From: [Bacillus] selenitireducens MLS10
GTDB taxonomy: Bacteria; Bacillota; Bacilli; Bacillales; Salisediminibacteriaceae
Assembly (NCBI RefSeq): GCF_000093085.1
Contig: NC_014219.1
Span: 1,488,001 to 1,552,000 of the forward strand
Direction: 5' to 3'
DNA: 64,000 nucleotides
The notes below the pieces were generated by a model, which was not told where the DNA came from, did no database searches, and was given only the letters and a program-made list of their open reading frames with translations. Shown piece by piece: positions 8,355 to 15,713 of this stretch (within the stretch, counting starts at the first letter, position 1; the number at the start of each line of letters is the position of its first letter). The translations under genes and the position numbers were made by a program.

Positions 8355-8613
8355 TTACGTCATGACATCAAAAAAGTGAGGCAGTGTGAGGAATTGCAAC
8401 CGGTTTCCCGTCACTTGCATCGCAGGATTACATAGATCAATCATTGTGACAGGAAACAACAAACACAAAAGATAATGCAGACATGTCCACAGGCTGTTGT
8501 CTTTTGGTCAGTTACATGCTTCTGCGTTTATTAACAGTGCCCCTTTGGAAGGGACAACACCGACTTTTAAATATTATTATACAAAAAAGTGTATTAAAAC
8601 TGTGATTTTTTGT
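8355..8613. other. intergenic spacer with possible crp remnant
   Basis: No coding frame of substance is visible. From about 8520 rightwards the sequence resembles the start of the regulator gene and its upstream region: ACACCGACTTT (8561-8571) repeats the bases that overlap the regulator's GTG start at 6485, and the AT-rich run that follows is similar. Read on the minus strand it gives a GTG and a few codons like the regulator N-terminus before a stop. The rest (8370-8500) shows nothing I recognise. Confidence 0.35.
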
Positions 8614-8678
8614 TCACAAATTGGACAATTATGTTGTGATGTGCGTCACGTCTATTGAAGCATGCAGGAATATACAAT
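8614..8678 (+). promoter_or_regulatory. regulated promoter of nrfH-nrfA copy 2
   Basis: TCACA (8614-8618), the palindrome AATTGGACAATT (8619-8630), a Crp/Fnr-type site TGTGATGTGCGTCACG (8635-8650) and a -10 TACAAT (8673-8678). The spacing is the same as in copy 1: four bases from palindrome to site and 30.5 bases from site centre to -10. An additional inverted repeat, TGTGA-N8-TCACA, lies just upstream (8601-8618). The predicted start near 8685 leaves a leader of about 42 bases before nrfH. Confidence 0.78.
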
Positions 8679-8726
8679 TAAAGCGCAGGGGTATCGATTT
8701 TTACAGAGAACAGGGGGTGAAAGAAG

Positions 8727-9236
8727 TTGAAAAATGTATTCCGACACGTCAATAAGAAAGCCGCACTGTTTCTTCTTGCAGGGGTGTTTTTGGGGATTGC
8801 CCTGTTTGCCGGGACATCGAGTGCAATGAACTACACGGATTCCGCTGATTTTTGTTCGAGCTGTCATGTGATGGATGAAGCGTATGAGACATTTCAGTCA
8901 TCCAATCATGCATCGCTTTCCTGCAATGATTGCCATGCACCGACAGACAGCTATGTCTCGAAAATGGCCTTTAAGGCAAAAGCGGGGGGAAGCCACATCT
9001 ATATGAACACAATTGGCAGAAATGACATCCCGGATGTGCTCTATGCAAAAGAATCCTCAGTGGAGGTCATCGAAGCGAACTGCATCAGCTGTCACGAGGC
9101 GGGTCTTTCAAACGTTGAGTATCATAACGTGACTGAAGGGGGATGCATTGACTGTCACAGAGGCGTGCCGCATGGAAACGGTATGTACAAACCGGATGAC
9201 TGGTTTGAGCCGGGCAACTATGATGCGAGAAGCTGA
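8727..9236 (+). CDS. nrfH: NrfH, tetraheme quinol dehydrogenase subunit of nitrite reductase
   Basis: A 169-residue NapC/NirT-family cytochrome that takes electrons from quinol and passes them to NrfA at the outer membrane face. A single N-terminal anchor helix (about residues 11-33) is followed by four CxxCH motifs at 43, 66, 119 and 140. The first is CSSCHVM; a methionine two residues after the histidine is the unusual heme ligand known from Desulfovibrio NrfH. The start is TTG at 8727 with GGGGGTGA upstream. It lies 31 bases before nrfA copy 2 and shares its transcript. It is the only intact nrfH in the window. Confidence 0.93.
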   Translation: MKNVFRHVNKKAALFLLAGVFLGIALFAGTSSAMNYTDSADFCSSCHVMDEAYETFQSSNHASLSCNDCHAPTDSYVSKMAFKAKAGGSHIYMNTIGRNDIPDVLYAKESSVEVIEANCISCHEAGLSNVEYHNVTEGGCIDCHRGVPHGNGMYKPDDWFEPGNYDARS

Positions 9237-9267
9237 TCAGAACACGGATGAGAAAGGGTGAAGATGC

Positions 9268-10719
9268 ATGAAACAAGTACGATCAAGCCGTTATCTCCTG
9301 ATTCTGATGATGATCTTCTCTATAGGTCTTGCGGCTTGCAGTGGAGAAGAAGAGAGTCAGGCAGGTACGACGGATACGACGAGTATTCCTCCGGATGAAA
9401 TCGTCAACACCGCTTTTAAAGATGAATTTCCTTTGCATTATGAAAGCTATTTAAAGAACGCAGAAAAATCCAATCCCCCTGGATCGAAGTTTGTGACAGA
9501 CATTGAGCCGAATTTGCCGATGCTCTTTCACAACTACGGTTTTATGCTTGAGTACAACGAAACACGCGGACATGCCTATGCAGTTGAGGATGTCATCAAC
9601 ATAGCGAGAATCAATGACAATTCCATCGGATCGTGCATGACGTGTAAATCCACAGCCGTCCCTGCGCTGTTGGATGAGATGGGTGATGATTACTGGGGTG
9701 CAAACTTCAGAGACGAAATTGTGCCAAGAACCCTTGAACTTGGTGCAGGCGGCGAGTCTGAAGACCTGGGTGAGTTCGGTCACATGTCAATCGGATGTTC
9801 CGACTGCCATGATCCTGCAACGATGGAACTGCGTATTACCCGGCCTTCGTTTACCAATGCCATGGAAAGACGGGGCATTGATGTCACAGAAGCGTCGAAG
9901 AATGAAATGAGAAGCTATGTGTGTGCGCAATGTCACGTGGAGTATTACTTCGAACCGGAAAATCAGAAGGTGACATTCCCTTGGGACAACGGATTGAAGC
10001 CGGAAGATATGTTCGAGTATTTCGAAAATCAGGCGAAGGATCAAAACTTTGATTATGACTGGGTGCACTCCATTTCCGGAGCCCCGATGATTAAAGCACA
10101 GCATCCGGAGTTTGAAATGTGGAGCTATGGTCCTCACGGTGAAGCGGGCGTATCCTGCGCCGATTGTCATATGCCTTATGAGCGCACGGACGGCGCGAAA
10201 AAGGTAACATCGCATCACTGGACGTCTCCGATGGACAACATGCAGAATACGTGCCTCAACTGTCACTCGGATAAAACAGAAAAGCAGATGAGAGACCGCG
10301 TGGATGCCATTCAGGACCGTCACATTGAAGCGATGCATGAAACACAGTGGCACTCCGTTCGTGCCCACTATTTCGTCAACCGGATGATCACAGCCGGTGC
10401 GGATGAAGAAAAGATTGAAGAAGCACAGTACTACATCCGTAAAGGACAGTGGTTCTGGGATATTATTGCAGCGGAAAACTCTGACGGATTCCATAATCCG
10501 CAGGGCGGGGCCGATTCCATGAGAACGTCCTCCGATGCATCAAACAAAGCCATCGAAATTGCCGTATCGGAACTGGCCAAGTTGGGTGAAGACCTCGATG
10601 AACTCGAGCGTCAGATCGAAGAAACAATGGAGAACGTGTACAACGAAGGAGATCCTCATGAGAAGCATACCCATGCTGTCAATGAGTACTTCCCGAACGT
10701 ACTTGAACTCGACGAGTAA
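9268..10719 (+). CDS. nrfA: ammonia-forming cytochrome c nitrite reductase NrfA, lipoprotein (copy 2)
   Basis: A 483-residue paralogue of the first NrfA, equal in length, with every heme motif at the same residue: CMTCK at 123 and CxxCH at 177, 219, 297 and 329. The lipobox LAAC (Cys24), Arg114 and KAQH (276-279) are also retained. Differences cluster in the post-lipobox linker and in the loop after heme 4. The last 41 residues differ at two positions only. Paired with nrfH upstream, it forms the standard NrfHA quinol:nitrite reductase. The close match to copy 1, including the ribosome site, points to tandem duplication. Confidence 0.95.
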   Translation: MKQVRSSRYLLILMMIFSIGLAACSGEEESQAGTTDTTSIPPDEIVNTAFKDEFPLHYESYLKNAEKSNPPGSKFVTDIEPNLPMLFHNYGFMLEYNETRGHAYAVEDVINIARINDNSIGSCMTCKSTAVPALLDEMGDDYWGANFRDEIVPRTLELGAGGESEDLGEFGHMSIGCSDCHDPATMELRITRPSFTNAMERRGIDVTEASKNEMRSYVCAQCHVEYYFEPENQKVTFPWDNGLKPEDMFEYFENQAKDQNFDYDWVHSISGAPMIKAQHPEFEMWSYGPHGEAGVSCADCHMPYERTDGAKKVTSHHWTSPMDNMQNTCLNCHSDKTEKQMRDRVDAIQDRHIEAMHETQWHSVRAHYFVNRMITAGADEEKIEEAQYYIRKGQWFWDIIAAENSDGFHNPQGGADSMRTSSDASNKAIEIAVSELAKLGEDLDELERQIEETMENVYNEGDPHEKHTHAVNEYFPNVLELDE

Positions 10720-10734
10720 AACAAATATGGAAAC

Positions 10735-10766
10735 GGACCTGACCATCGATTCCGGTGGTCAGGTCC
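10735..10766 (+). terminator. hairpin after nrfA copy 2
   Basis: A perfect 10-base-pair stem, GGACCTGACC (10735-10744) with GGTCAGGTCC (10757-10766), and a 12-base loop. No T-run follows. Its core stem is shared with the hairpin after copy 1, so it belongs to the duplicated unit. It may protect the nrf transcript end or terminate weakly. Confidence 0.5.
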
Positions 10767-10802
10767 ATCCATGATGACGTTGACAAAAAATGTGGTGAAC
10801 TG

Positions 10803-10868
10803 TCACAAATTGTACCTGAATTTGTGTGATGTGCATCACAGTTTTACATACATCAATCATCATAAAGT
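10803..10868 (+). promoter_or_regulatory. regulated promoter of the ccm operon
   Basis: A perfect Crp/Fnr-type palindrome TGTGATGTGCATCACA lies at 10825-10840, with its centre 30.5 bases before a -10-like TAAAGT (10863-10868), the same geometry as both nrf promoters. Upstream, CACAAATT (10804-10811) and AATTTGTG (10819-10826) form an 8-base inverted repeat with a 7-base spacer that overlaps the site by two bases. Shared control with nrf is strongly implied. Confidence 0.78.
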
Positions 10869-10899
10869 AGAGATAGAGATAAAGAAAGGATGAATGACG

Positions 10900-11931
10900 A
10901 TGAGACACGCGATGCTTTGCAGGCTGTTGGCGGCTGTGTTTATTTTCGGTACGGCATTAACGGCGGCTCAGCCACTGGCTCAGGCGACTGAGGAGACGCT
11001 CTATTACGATGAGATTCTCGTACAGGTCATGCCTCAATATGTGGAACCTGAAGGATGGACGGAAGGACAGCCGCTTGTTTTGGTCGGTCAGCACGGTGTA
11101 TTGAGAAATCCTTCTGAAGAGGCCGTGAGCCCGCTGATTGAAGTGCACGTACCTTCCGATAAACCGGATTTTATCCTCTCACTGGTGGGTGATTTCGGGG
11201 AAGATGACACGGTTTATGAAGTGGCTCACGAGTTTGATGAACAGACAGGAGCCGTCAGCTGGGTCCCTGATAAGGAAATCCCCCCAGGGGAGTCATACCA
11301 GTTTGTGATTGAATACTACATGGATCCCTTTGACATCGACGGTGATGCACATGCATTTACGTTTGATTACACGATCGATTATGATGCATCAGAGATTTCG
11401 GTTATGATTTTTGAACCTTACGGCGCGAGTGATTTTACGATCGGTAAAGAAGAAGACCGGACAACGGAGATGTTCAATATCCCGGTGTACGGCTTTGACA
11501 GGGCCGATGTCAGTGCGGGTTGGAGCGATTCGTTCGATGTCAGCTACGTCAAGAGCGATCCGGTCACAACACTCGAGGCCCTCGAGACCATGGAGCCGCC
11601 TGATGATGACATTCACGCCGGTTTTCGAAATGATCTGAATGAGTTCCCGGAGGATCACCCTGATGTTGCAGGCATGGAAGGCGGAGGCAGTCCGGTTCTC
11701 ATCGATACGACGTCAGCGATTATCATTTCCGCAGCGATCATCATTGCGGCAGTGCTCGTTTTTTTCGGTCTCCGATCGAGACCGGCAGGATCCAAGCGTT
11801 CAACGACCGACGCACAGGCCGCACCGGTGGATCTCAACAAAGAGCGTCAGCGACTCAGGAAGAAATACATGAACGGGGAAATCACAGACGAGGTCTATAA
11901 ACAGGAAATGCGCAAACTTGCCGGTAAATAA
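10900..11931 (+). CDS. orphan secreted/membrane protein heading the ccm operon
   Basis: About 343 residues: a signal peptide (cleavage near AQATEE), an acidic, strand-rich extracellular part of about 240 residues, one transmembrane helix (IIISAAIIIAAVLVFFGL, about residue 275) and a cytoplasmic tail. The tail ends in RQRLRKKYMNGEITDEVYKQ, a SHOCT-like short helical element. The start is set at the second ATG (10900), nine bases after AAAGGA; the ATG at 10894 is only three bases from it. As first gene of a ccm operon it may take part in cytochrome c maturation or heme handling, but I know of no named family. It has no cysteine in the mature part and no heme motif. Confidence 0.7.
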   Translation: MRHAMLCRLLAAVFIFGTALTAAQPLAQATEETLYYDEILVQVMPQYVEPEGWTEGQPLVLVGQHGVLRNPSEEAVSPLIEVHVPSDKPDFILSLVGDFGEDDTVYEVAHEFDEQTGAVSWVPDKEIPPGESYQFVIEYYMDPFDIDGDAHAFTFDYTIDYDASEISVMIFEPYGASDFTIGKEEDRTTEMFNIPVYGFDRADVSAGWSDSFDVSYVKSDPVTTLEALETMEPPDDDIHAGFRNDLNEFPEDHPDVAGMEGGGSPVLIDTTSAIIISAAIIIAAVLVFFGLRSRPAGSKRSTTDAQAAPVDLNKERQRLRKKYMNGEITDEVYKQEMRKLAGK

Positions 11932-11964
11932 CAGACTTGTTTGCAGAACAAGGGGGAGATCAGG

Positions 11965-12405
11965 TTGAGTAAAAATACGAAGATCATATTGAGTGCTTCA
12001 TCGATTATCATCGCTGTGTTGGCTATGCTTTTAATTGCCACACCGGCATCGAGCGGCTCAGAAATGAAGATTGCTGATATCAATGCCAATATGGACACCC
12101 TCGAAGGCCGGCATTTGACGACTGAGGGGATGCTTGTCCATGACAGCGTCGGCTGGGATGCCGATGCCATTGAGTTAACGTTCGATATTGAATACGAGGG
12201 TCATGTCCTTTCTGTTTTTTTTAACGGTGTGAGACCCGATAATTTCACGGACGATGTCTACATTATCGTCAGAGGTTATTTAAATGAAGAAGGTACTCTG
12301 GAAGCGGAAGCTGTTCAGACGAGATGTCCAAGCACCTATGAGGGGGAAGATCCGGATGATCACGACCCTGATGCAGAGTATGACCTGGACGATACAGACG
12401 AGTAA
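11965..12405 (+). CDS. ccmE: CcmE, periplasmic-side heme chaperone, Cys-type variant
   Basis: A 146-residue protein: N-terminal anchor helix (about 7-27), then an OB-fold domain (ITEGMLVHDSVGW-type strands, VFFNGVRPDNF, VIVRGYL-type strand), then an acidic tail. Standard CcmE binds heme covalently through a histidine in HxxxY; here the site is CPSTY (Cys121, Tyr125), the CxxxY variant known from archaea and Desulfovibrio. The start is placed at TTG 11965, preceded by AAGGGGGAGA at proper spacing; an in-frame TTG at 11941 has no such site. It passes heme from CcmC to CcmF. Confidence 0.88.
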   Translation: MSKNTKIILSASSIIIAVLAMLLIATPASSGSEMKIADINANMDTLEGRHLTTEGMLVHDSVGWDADAIELTFDIEYEGHVLSVFFNGVRPDNFTDDVYIIVRGYLNEEGTLEAEAVQTRCPSTYEGEDPDDHDPDAEYDLDDTDE

Positions 12406-12435
12406 ACACAACACAAGAAAGTGCAGGTGAACGTA

Positions 12436-14421
12436 ATGGAACTGATCGGAAAACTGTCGATCTATCTCGGCTTTTTCCTTTCTGTCTGGGCACTGATCGC
12501 CTTTTTGGTTGGAATCAAAAAGCAGGATCAGCGGTTCATCGACAGCGGAAAAGGTGCCGTCATGAGCACATTTATCACAGCAACGCTCTCAATAGCCCTG
12601 CTCTTATACCTGTTGGCAAAGAGTGACTTCAGATTTGAGTATGTGGCGAGTTACACGAGCACGGACTTGCCGATGGTCTATAAGCTGGTTGCGCTATGGG
12701 CCGGAAATGCGGGATCACTATTGCTTTGGACCTTTTTCCTGGCAATGTTTGGCGCGATGGTCGCCTTTTCAAGAAAAATGAAAAAGAATCCGATGACGCC
12801 TTATATTGTCAGCATCATGCTGTTAAATACGATTTTCTTCTATCTGATTTTAAGTTTTGTCTCCAACCCGTTTATGACGTTTGCCGCAGGGGATGTCCCT
12901 GCCGAAGGTCGCGGGCTGAATCCGATGCTGCAGGATCCAGGGATGATTCTTCACCCGGTGACACTGTATCTCGGCTATGTCGGACTGGTTGTTCCATTCG
13001 CCTTTGCCATTGCGTCCTTAATCATGCGCAGTATGGATGCGTTCTGGGTACAGATGGCAAGACGGTGGACGATTATTGCCTGGGCATTCTTGACAATGGG
13101 GAATGTGATTGGCGGCTGGTGGGCGTATACAGAGCTCGGATGGGGCGGGTATTGGGCATGGGACCCGGTTGAAAATGCCTCGTTTATGCCCTGGCTGACG
13201 GTCACGGCGTATCTCCATTCCGTTATGATTCAGGAACGGAAGAACATGCTGAAGGTATGGAACCTGAGTCTGATCATTATTTCGTATTTGCTCACACTGT
13301 TTGGGACATTCCTTGTAAGGAGCGGTATTTTGACTTCGGTGCATTCTTTTGCACAGGGGAATATCGGTCAGTATTTCCTGATCTTCCTTTCGTTTATGGT
13401 ACTGCTTTCGCTGTATGTTCTGATGAGCCGCTATCATCTGCTCCGTAAAGACAGCGGCCAGTTTGACTCTTACTTGTCCAAAGAGAGCTCATTTTTGATG
13501 AACAATATTATTCTGCTTGGTGGAACCTTTGCGGTGTTCTGGGGGACCATTTTCCCGATCGTCAGTGAAGCAATTGCCGGAACGAGGGTGACGGTGGGGG
13601 TACCGTTTTTCAATACGGTGATGTCCCCGATCCTGCTGGCCTTGATTTTCTTAATGGCGGTATGCCCCTTGATTGCCTGGCAGCGCGCAAGCGTCAAAAA
13701 CATCAAGGACAACTTTATGATCCCGGCAATTCTCAGTCTGATTGTCCTTGGCGTGATCGCCTTTATGGGGATTCGGGATGCGTATCCGCTGATTGCCTTT
13801 ACGATCATTGTATTCGCCTTATTGACACATATCGTCGAATTTATCCGTGGAACAAAAGCAAGACGAAAAGTGACGAAAGAAAATGTTATTGTGGCATTCG
13901 GCCGCCTGATGTACCGGAGCAGACGCCGATACGGCGGGTATGTGGTGCATCTCGGTGTTCTCCTCATTGCATTTGGCATTGTCGGATCGAACTTTGATTC
14001 AGAACAGCTGGTCACGCTCCAAGAGGGGGACACCCTCGAGATTGAGAGCTATGTGCTGACTTATGAGAGCCTTGAACAAAGAAGATCCGGACTGAATGAC
14101 ATTGTCTATGCGAACATTGCCGTGGAGAAGAATGGGGAAGATGTGGGTTATATCACACCTGAACGCGTGTTTTATGCGAACTGGCAGGAACCGTCAACGA
14201 ATGTCGCCGTCCGCTCCACTCTGGTGGAAGATTTGTATGTGGTGTTGAGCGGCTGGGAGGAAGACAATCGCGCCACGTTCCAGATCAACGTCAATCCACT
14301 GGTTGCCTGGATCTGGATCGGCAGCGGCGTGCTCGTTCTCGGCTCACTGTTTGCAATTATGGGAGGACGTTACGGTCAGCCGGTTCCACGCTATGCCGGA
14401 CCAAAAAGGAAGGTGCATTAA
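12436..14421 (+). CDS. ccmF: CcmF, cytochrome c heme lyase subunit
   Basis: A 661-residue polytopic membrane protein that ligates heme from CcmE to apocytochrome. The tryptophan-rich WWD region runs from GGWWAYTELGWGGYWAWDP (about residues 227-245) to FMPWL. WAGNAGSLLLW (88-98) and the HPVTLYLGY histidine (173) match conserved CcmF sites. A large outer loop precedes the last helix. The start ATG at 12436 has GCAGGTGA upstream; GTG codons further 5' are less suitable. It ends in TAATG, overlapping ccmH by one base. NrfA's lysine-ligated heme normally needs a dedicated CcmF-type lyase (NrfE in E. coli), a role this protein could fill. Confidence 0.93.
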   Translation: MELIGKLSIYLGFFLSVWALIAFLVGIKKQDQRFIDSGKGAVMSTFITATLSIALLLYLLAKSDFRFEYVASYTSTDLPMVYKLVALWAGNAGSLLLWTFFLAMFGAMVAFSRKMKKNPMTPYIVSIMLLNTIFFYLILSFVSNPFMTFAAGDVPAEGRGLNPMLQDPGMILHPVTLYLGYVGLVVPFAFAIASLIMRSMDAFWVQMARRWTIIAWAFLTMGNVIGGWWAYTELGWGGYWAWDPVENASFMPWLTVTAYLHSVMIQERKNMLKVWNLSLIIISYLLTLFGTFLVRSGILTSVHSFAQGNIGQYFLIFLSFMVLLSLYVLMSRYHLLRKDSGQFDSYLSKESSFLMNNIILLGGTFAVFWGTIFPIVSEAIAGTRVTVGVPFFNTVMSPILLALIFLMAVCPLIAWQRASVKNIKDNFMIPAILSLIVLGVIAFMGIRDAYPLIAFTIIVFALLTHIVEFIRGTKARRKVTKENVIVAFGRLMYRSRRRYGGYVVHLGVLLIAFGIVGSNFDSEQLVTLQEGDTLEIESYVLTYESLEQRRSGLNDIVYANIAVEKNGEDVGYITPERVFYANWQEPSTNVAVRSTLVEDLYVVLSGWEEDNRATFQINVNPLVAWIWIGSGVLVLGSLFAIMGGRYGQPVPRYAGPKRKVH

Positions 14422-14918
14422 TGATGCGAAAGACGATCGTGTTGCTCTTCGTTATGCTGTTGGCAGGAGGAATGGGTCAGGTCATGGCAGATACGTATGA
14501 CATCAACCATGAGAAGGTCGCTGATATCGCAGGATATCTGGCCATGGAAGGGCACAGTGAGCACGATTTGGCCACGTGCTCGACGAAGTACAATTACTAC
14601 AACGAGATTGCGGATATGCTCAACGAAGGCTATGAAAAAGAGGAGATCCTGAGCGAATACAAATCCATGTACGGGGAAGAAGGATTCCGTTCACCGGACC
14701 GGAGAGGATTCAGCCTGACAGCCTGGGTGCTGCCCTTTGTCGTCCTGGGGGTTGGCTCCTATGCCTTCTTTGCAAGACTCAGAAACAATGTGACCGCACA
14801 GAGGCAGAAGTCTGACGGGGGTTCGGCCGACCAGGAAGACCGTGCAGAACCGCAACAGCGTACGGAGGACGATATTCTCCGGGCGATTATTGAAGAAGAG
14901 AAGCGCAAACATTTTTGA
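14421..14918 (+). CDS. ccmH: CcmH-like thioredox component with a single cysteine
   Basis: A 165-residue protein: signal/anchor segment (5-22), a small three-helix outer domain, a transmembrane helix (about residues 96-112) and an acidic cytoplasmic tail. The helical domain and the phrase NYYNEIADMLNEGYEKEEIL are those of CcmH, which reduces apocytochrome. The family motif LRCxxC is reduced to ATCSTKYN: only Cys53 remains and no second cysteine exists anywhere in the protein. It overlaps ccmF by one base. With a Cys-type CcmE upstream it fits the variant System I, in which CcmH is altered or lost. Confidence 0.75.
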   Translation: MMRKTIVLLFVMLLAGGMGQVMADTYDINHEKVADIAGYLAMEGHSEHDLATCSTKYNYYNEIADMLNEGYEKEEILSEYKSMYGEEGFRSPDRRGFSLTAWVLPFVVLGVGSYAFFARLRNNVTAQRQKSDGGSADQEDRAEPQQRTEDDILRAIIEEEKRKHF

Positions 14919-14955
14919 TACGTGACACCTGAGAACAACAAGGGATGTGGTGAAG

Positions 14956-15309
14956 ATGGCAATCATAGCAGGAACGATGCTCGTCCTGGTCACGCTCTAT
15001 CTTGTGATCCGGCCCTTTTTCTCACAGGAAAAGCTGTGGGAAACCGAGCGGATTGAAGATGATCTCGATGACGTTACCCTGACGGGGATTTACGCAACGA
15101 TGAATGAACTGGATATGGAGTATGAAATGGGCAAACTTGCCGAAGACGATTACCGGTCTATGAAGCGTAACTATGAAGCCCTGGCAATCGAGGAGCTTCG
15201 AAAACAGGAGCAGGCAGATGACGGCGTAGAAGAGACGACCGACGACGTTTTTGAAGCGGAGATCGAAAGGGAGCTTGAAGAGATGCGGAAGGCCAGGGAA
15301 CAGTCATGA
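14956..15309 (+). CDS. small membrane protein, CcmI N-terminus-like
   Basis: About 117 residues: one N-terminal transmembrane helix (about 2-20), then an acidic cytoplasmic helical region. The helix pair YATMNELDMEYEMGKLAEDDY resembles the EL-D-xxGKLSxxDY element after the first helix of CcmI, the apocytochrome chaperone. The large TPR part of CcmI is absent. The start is taken as the ATG at 14956; two in-frame GTG codons just before it are possible. Its stop overlaps the next start (ATGA). A truncated CcmI-type factor is the best guess. Confidence 0.6.
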   Translation: MAIIAGTMLVLVTLYLVIRPFFSQEKLWETERIEDDLDDVTLTGIYATMNELDMEYEMGKLAEDDYRSMKRNYEALAIEELRKQEQADDGVEETTDDVFEAEIERELEEMRKAREQS

Positions 15310-15698
15310 TTCTCACGGGTGGTGATGTGACCAATCCAGGGGCGACGCTTCATCCGGAAGGGCATATGAACTGGTGGTATGATTCGATGTTTACAGCGAT
15401 TGATGCCCATCTGTTCACCCTGATTGTCTTTATGATTCCCGTTATGGCCTATATCTTCTACCGGATGGGCAAAAAAAAGGCGGAAGCCCGGGATCAGTCC
15501 TGGCGTCAGGATGAGACGGAAGAAGCCTTTCAGAAGCTGATGAATAAAAAGAAAATCATTATGAACAAGCTGATCGACCTTGAAGAAGCGAAAGACCGGG
15601 GTGACATGTCAGAAGAAGCGTTCCGGCTTGAAGAAGAGGCTTACCGAAAGCATCTCTATGAGACAGAGCGCAAACTGCATGACATCATTGATGAATGA
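15306..15698 (+). CDS. small membrane protein in ccm operon
   Basis: A 130-residue protein I do not recognise. A short polar N-terminus with His/Trp residues (LHPEGHMNWWYD) faces outside if the single helix (about 37-56, LFTLIVFMIPVMAYIFY) is anchored by the following KKK. The rest is a charged coiled region including DLEEAKDRGDMSEEAFRLEE, again a short helix-turn-helix of SHOCT/CcmI type. It overlaps the previous gene by four bases (ATGA) and precedes ccmA by 15 bases, so it is translated as part of the ccm set. A role in assembling the maturation complex is inferred from context only. Confidence 0.65.
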   Translation: MILTGGDVTNPGATLHPEGHMNWWYDSMFTAIDAHLFTLIVFMIPVMAYIFYRMGKKKAEARDQSWRQDETEEAFQKLMNKKKIIMNKLIDLEEAKDRGDMSEEAFRLEEEAYRKHLYETERKLHDIIDE

Positions 15699-15713
15699 GG
15701 GGAGGGACGGCAT

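Noticed and set aside
8461-8520. Possible terminator hairpin (AAAAGA ... TCTTTT) in the spacer before nrfH
   Set aside because: Pairing is broken in the middle and there is no compact stem.
8601-8618. TGTGA-N8-TCACA taken as a further Crp/Fnr or Rex site
   Set aside because: The eight-base spacer does not fit the six-base spacing of either factor, and the copy 1 equivalent is degenerate. Noted only as an inverted repeat.
10779-10784. TTGACA as a -35 element for the ccm operon
   Set aside because: No -10 lies 16-18 bases downstream; the activator-type promoter at 10803-10868 explains the data better.
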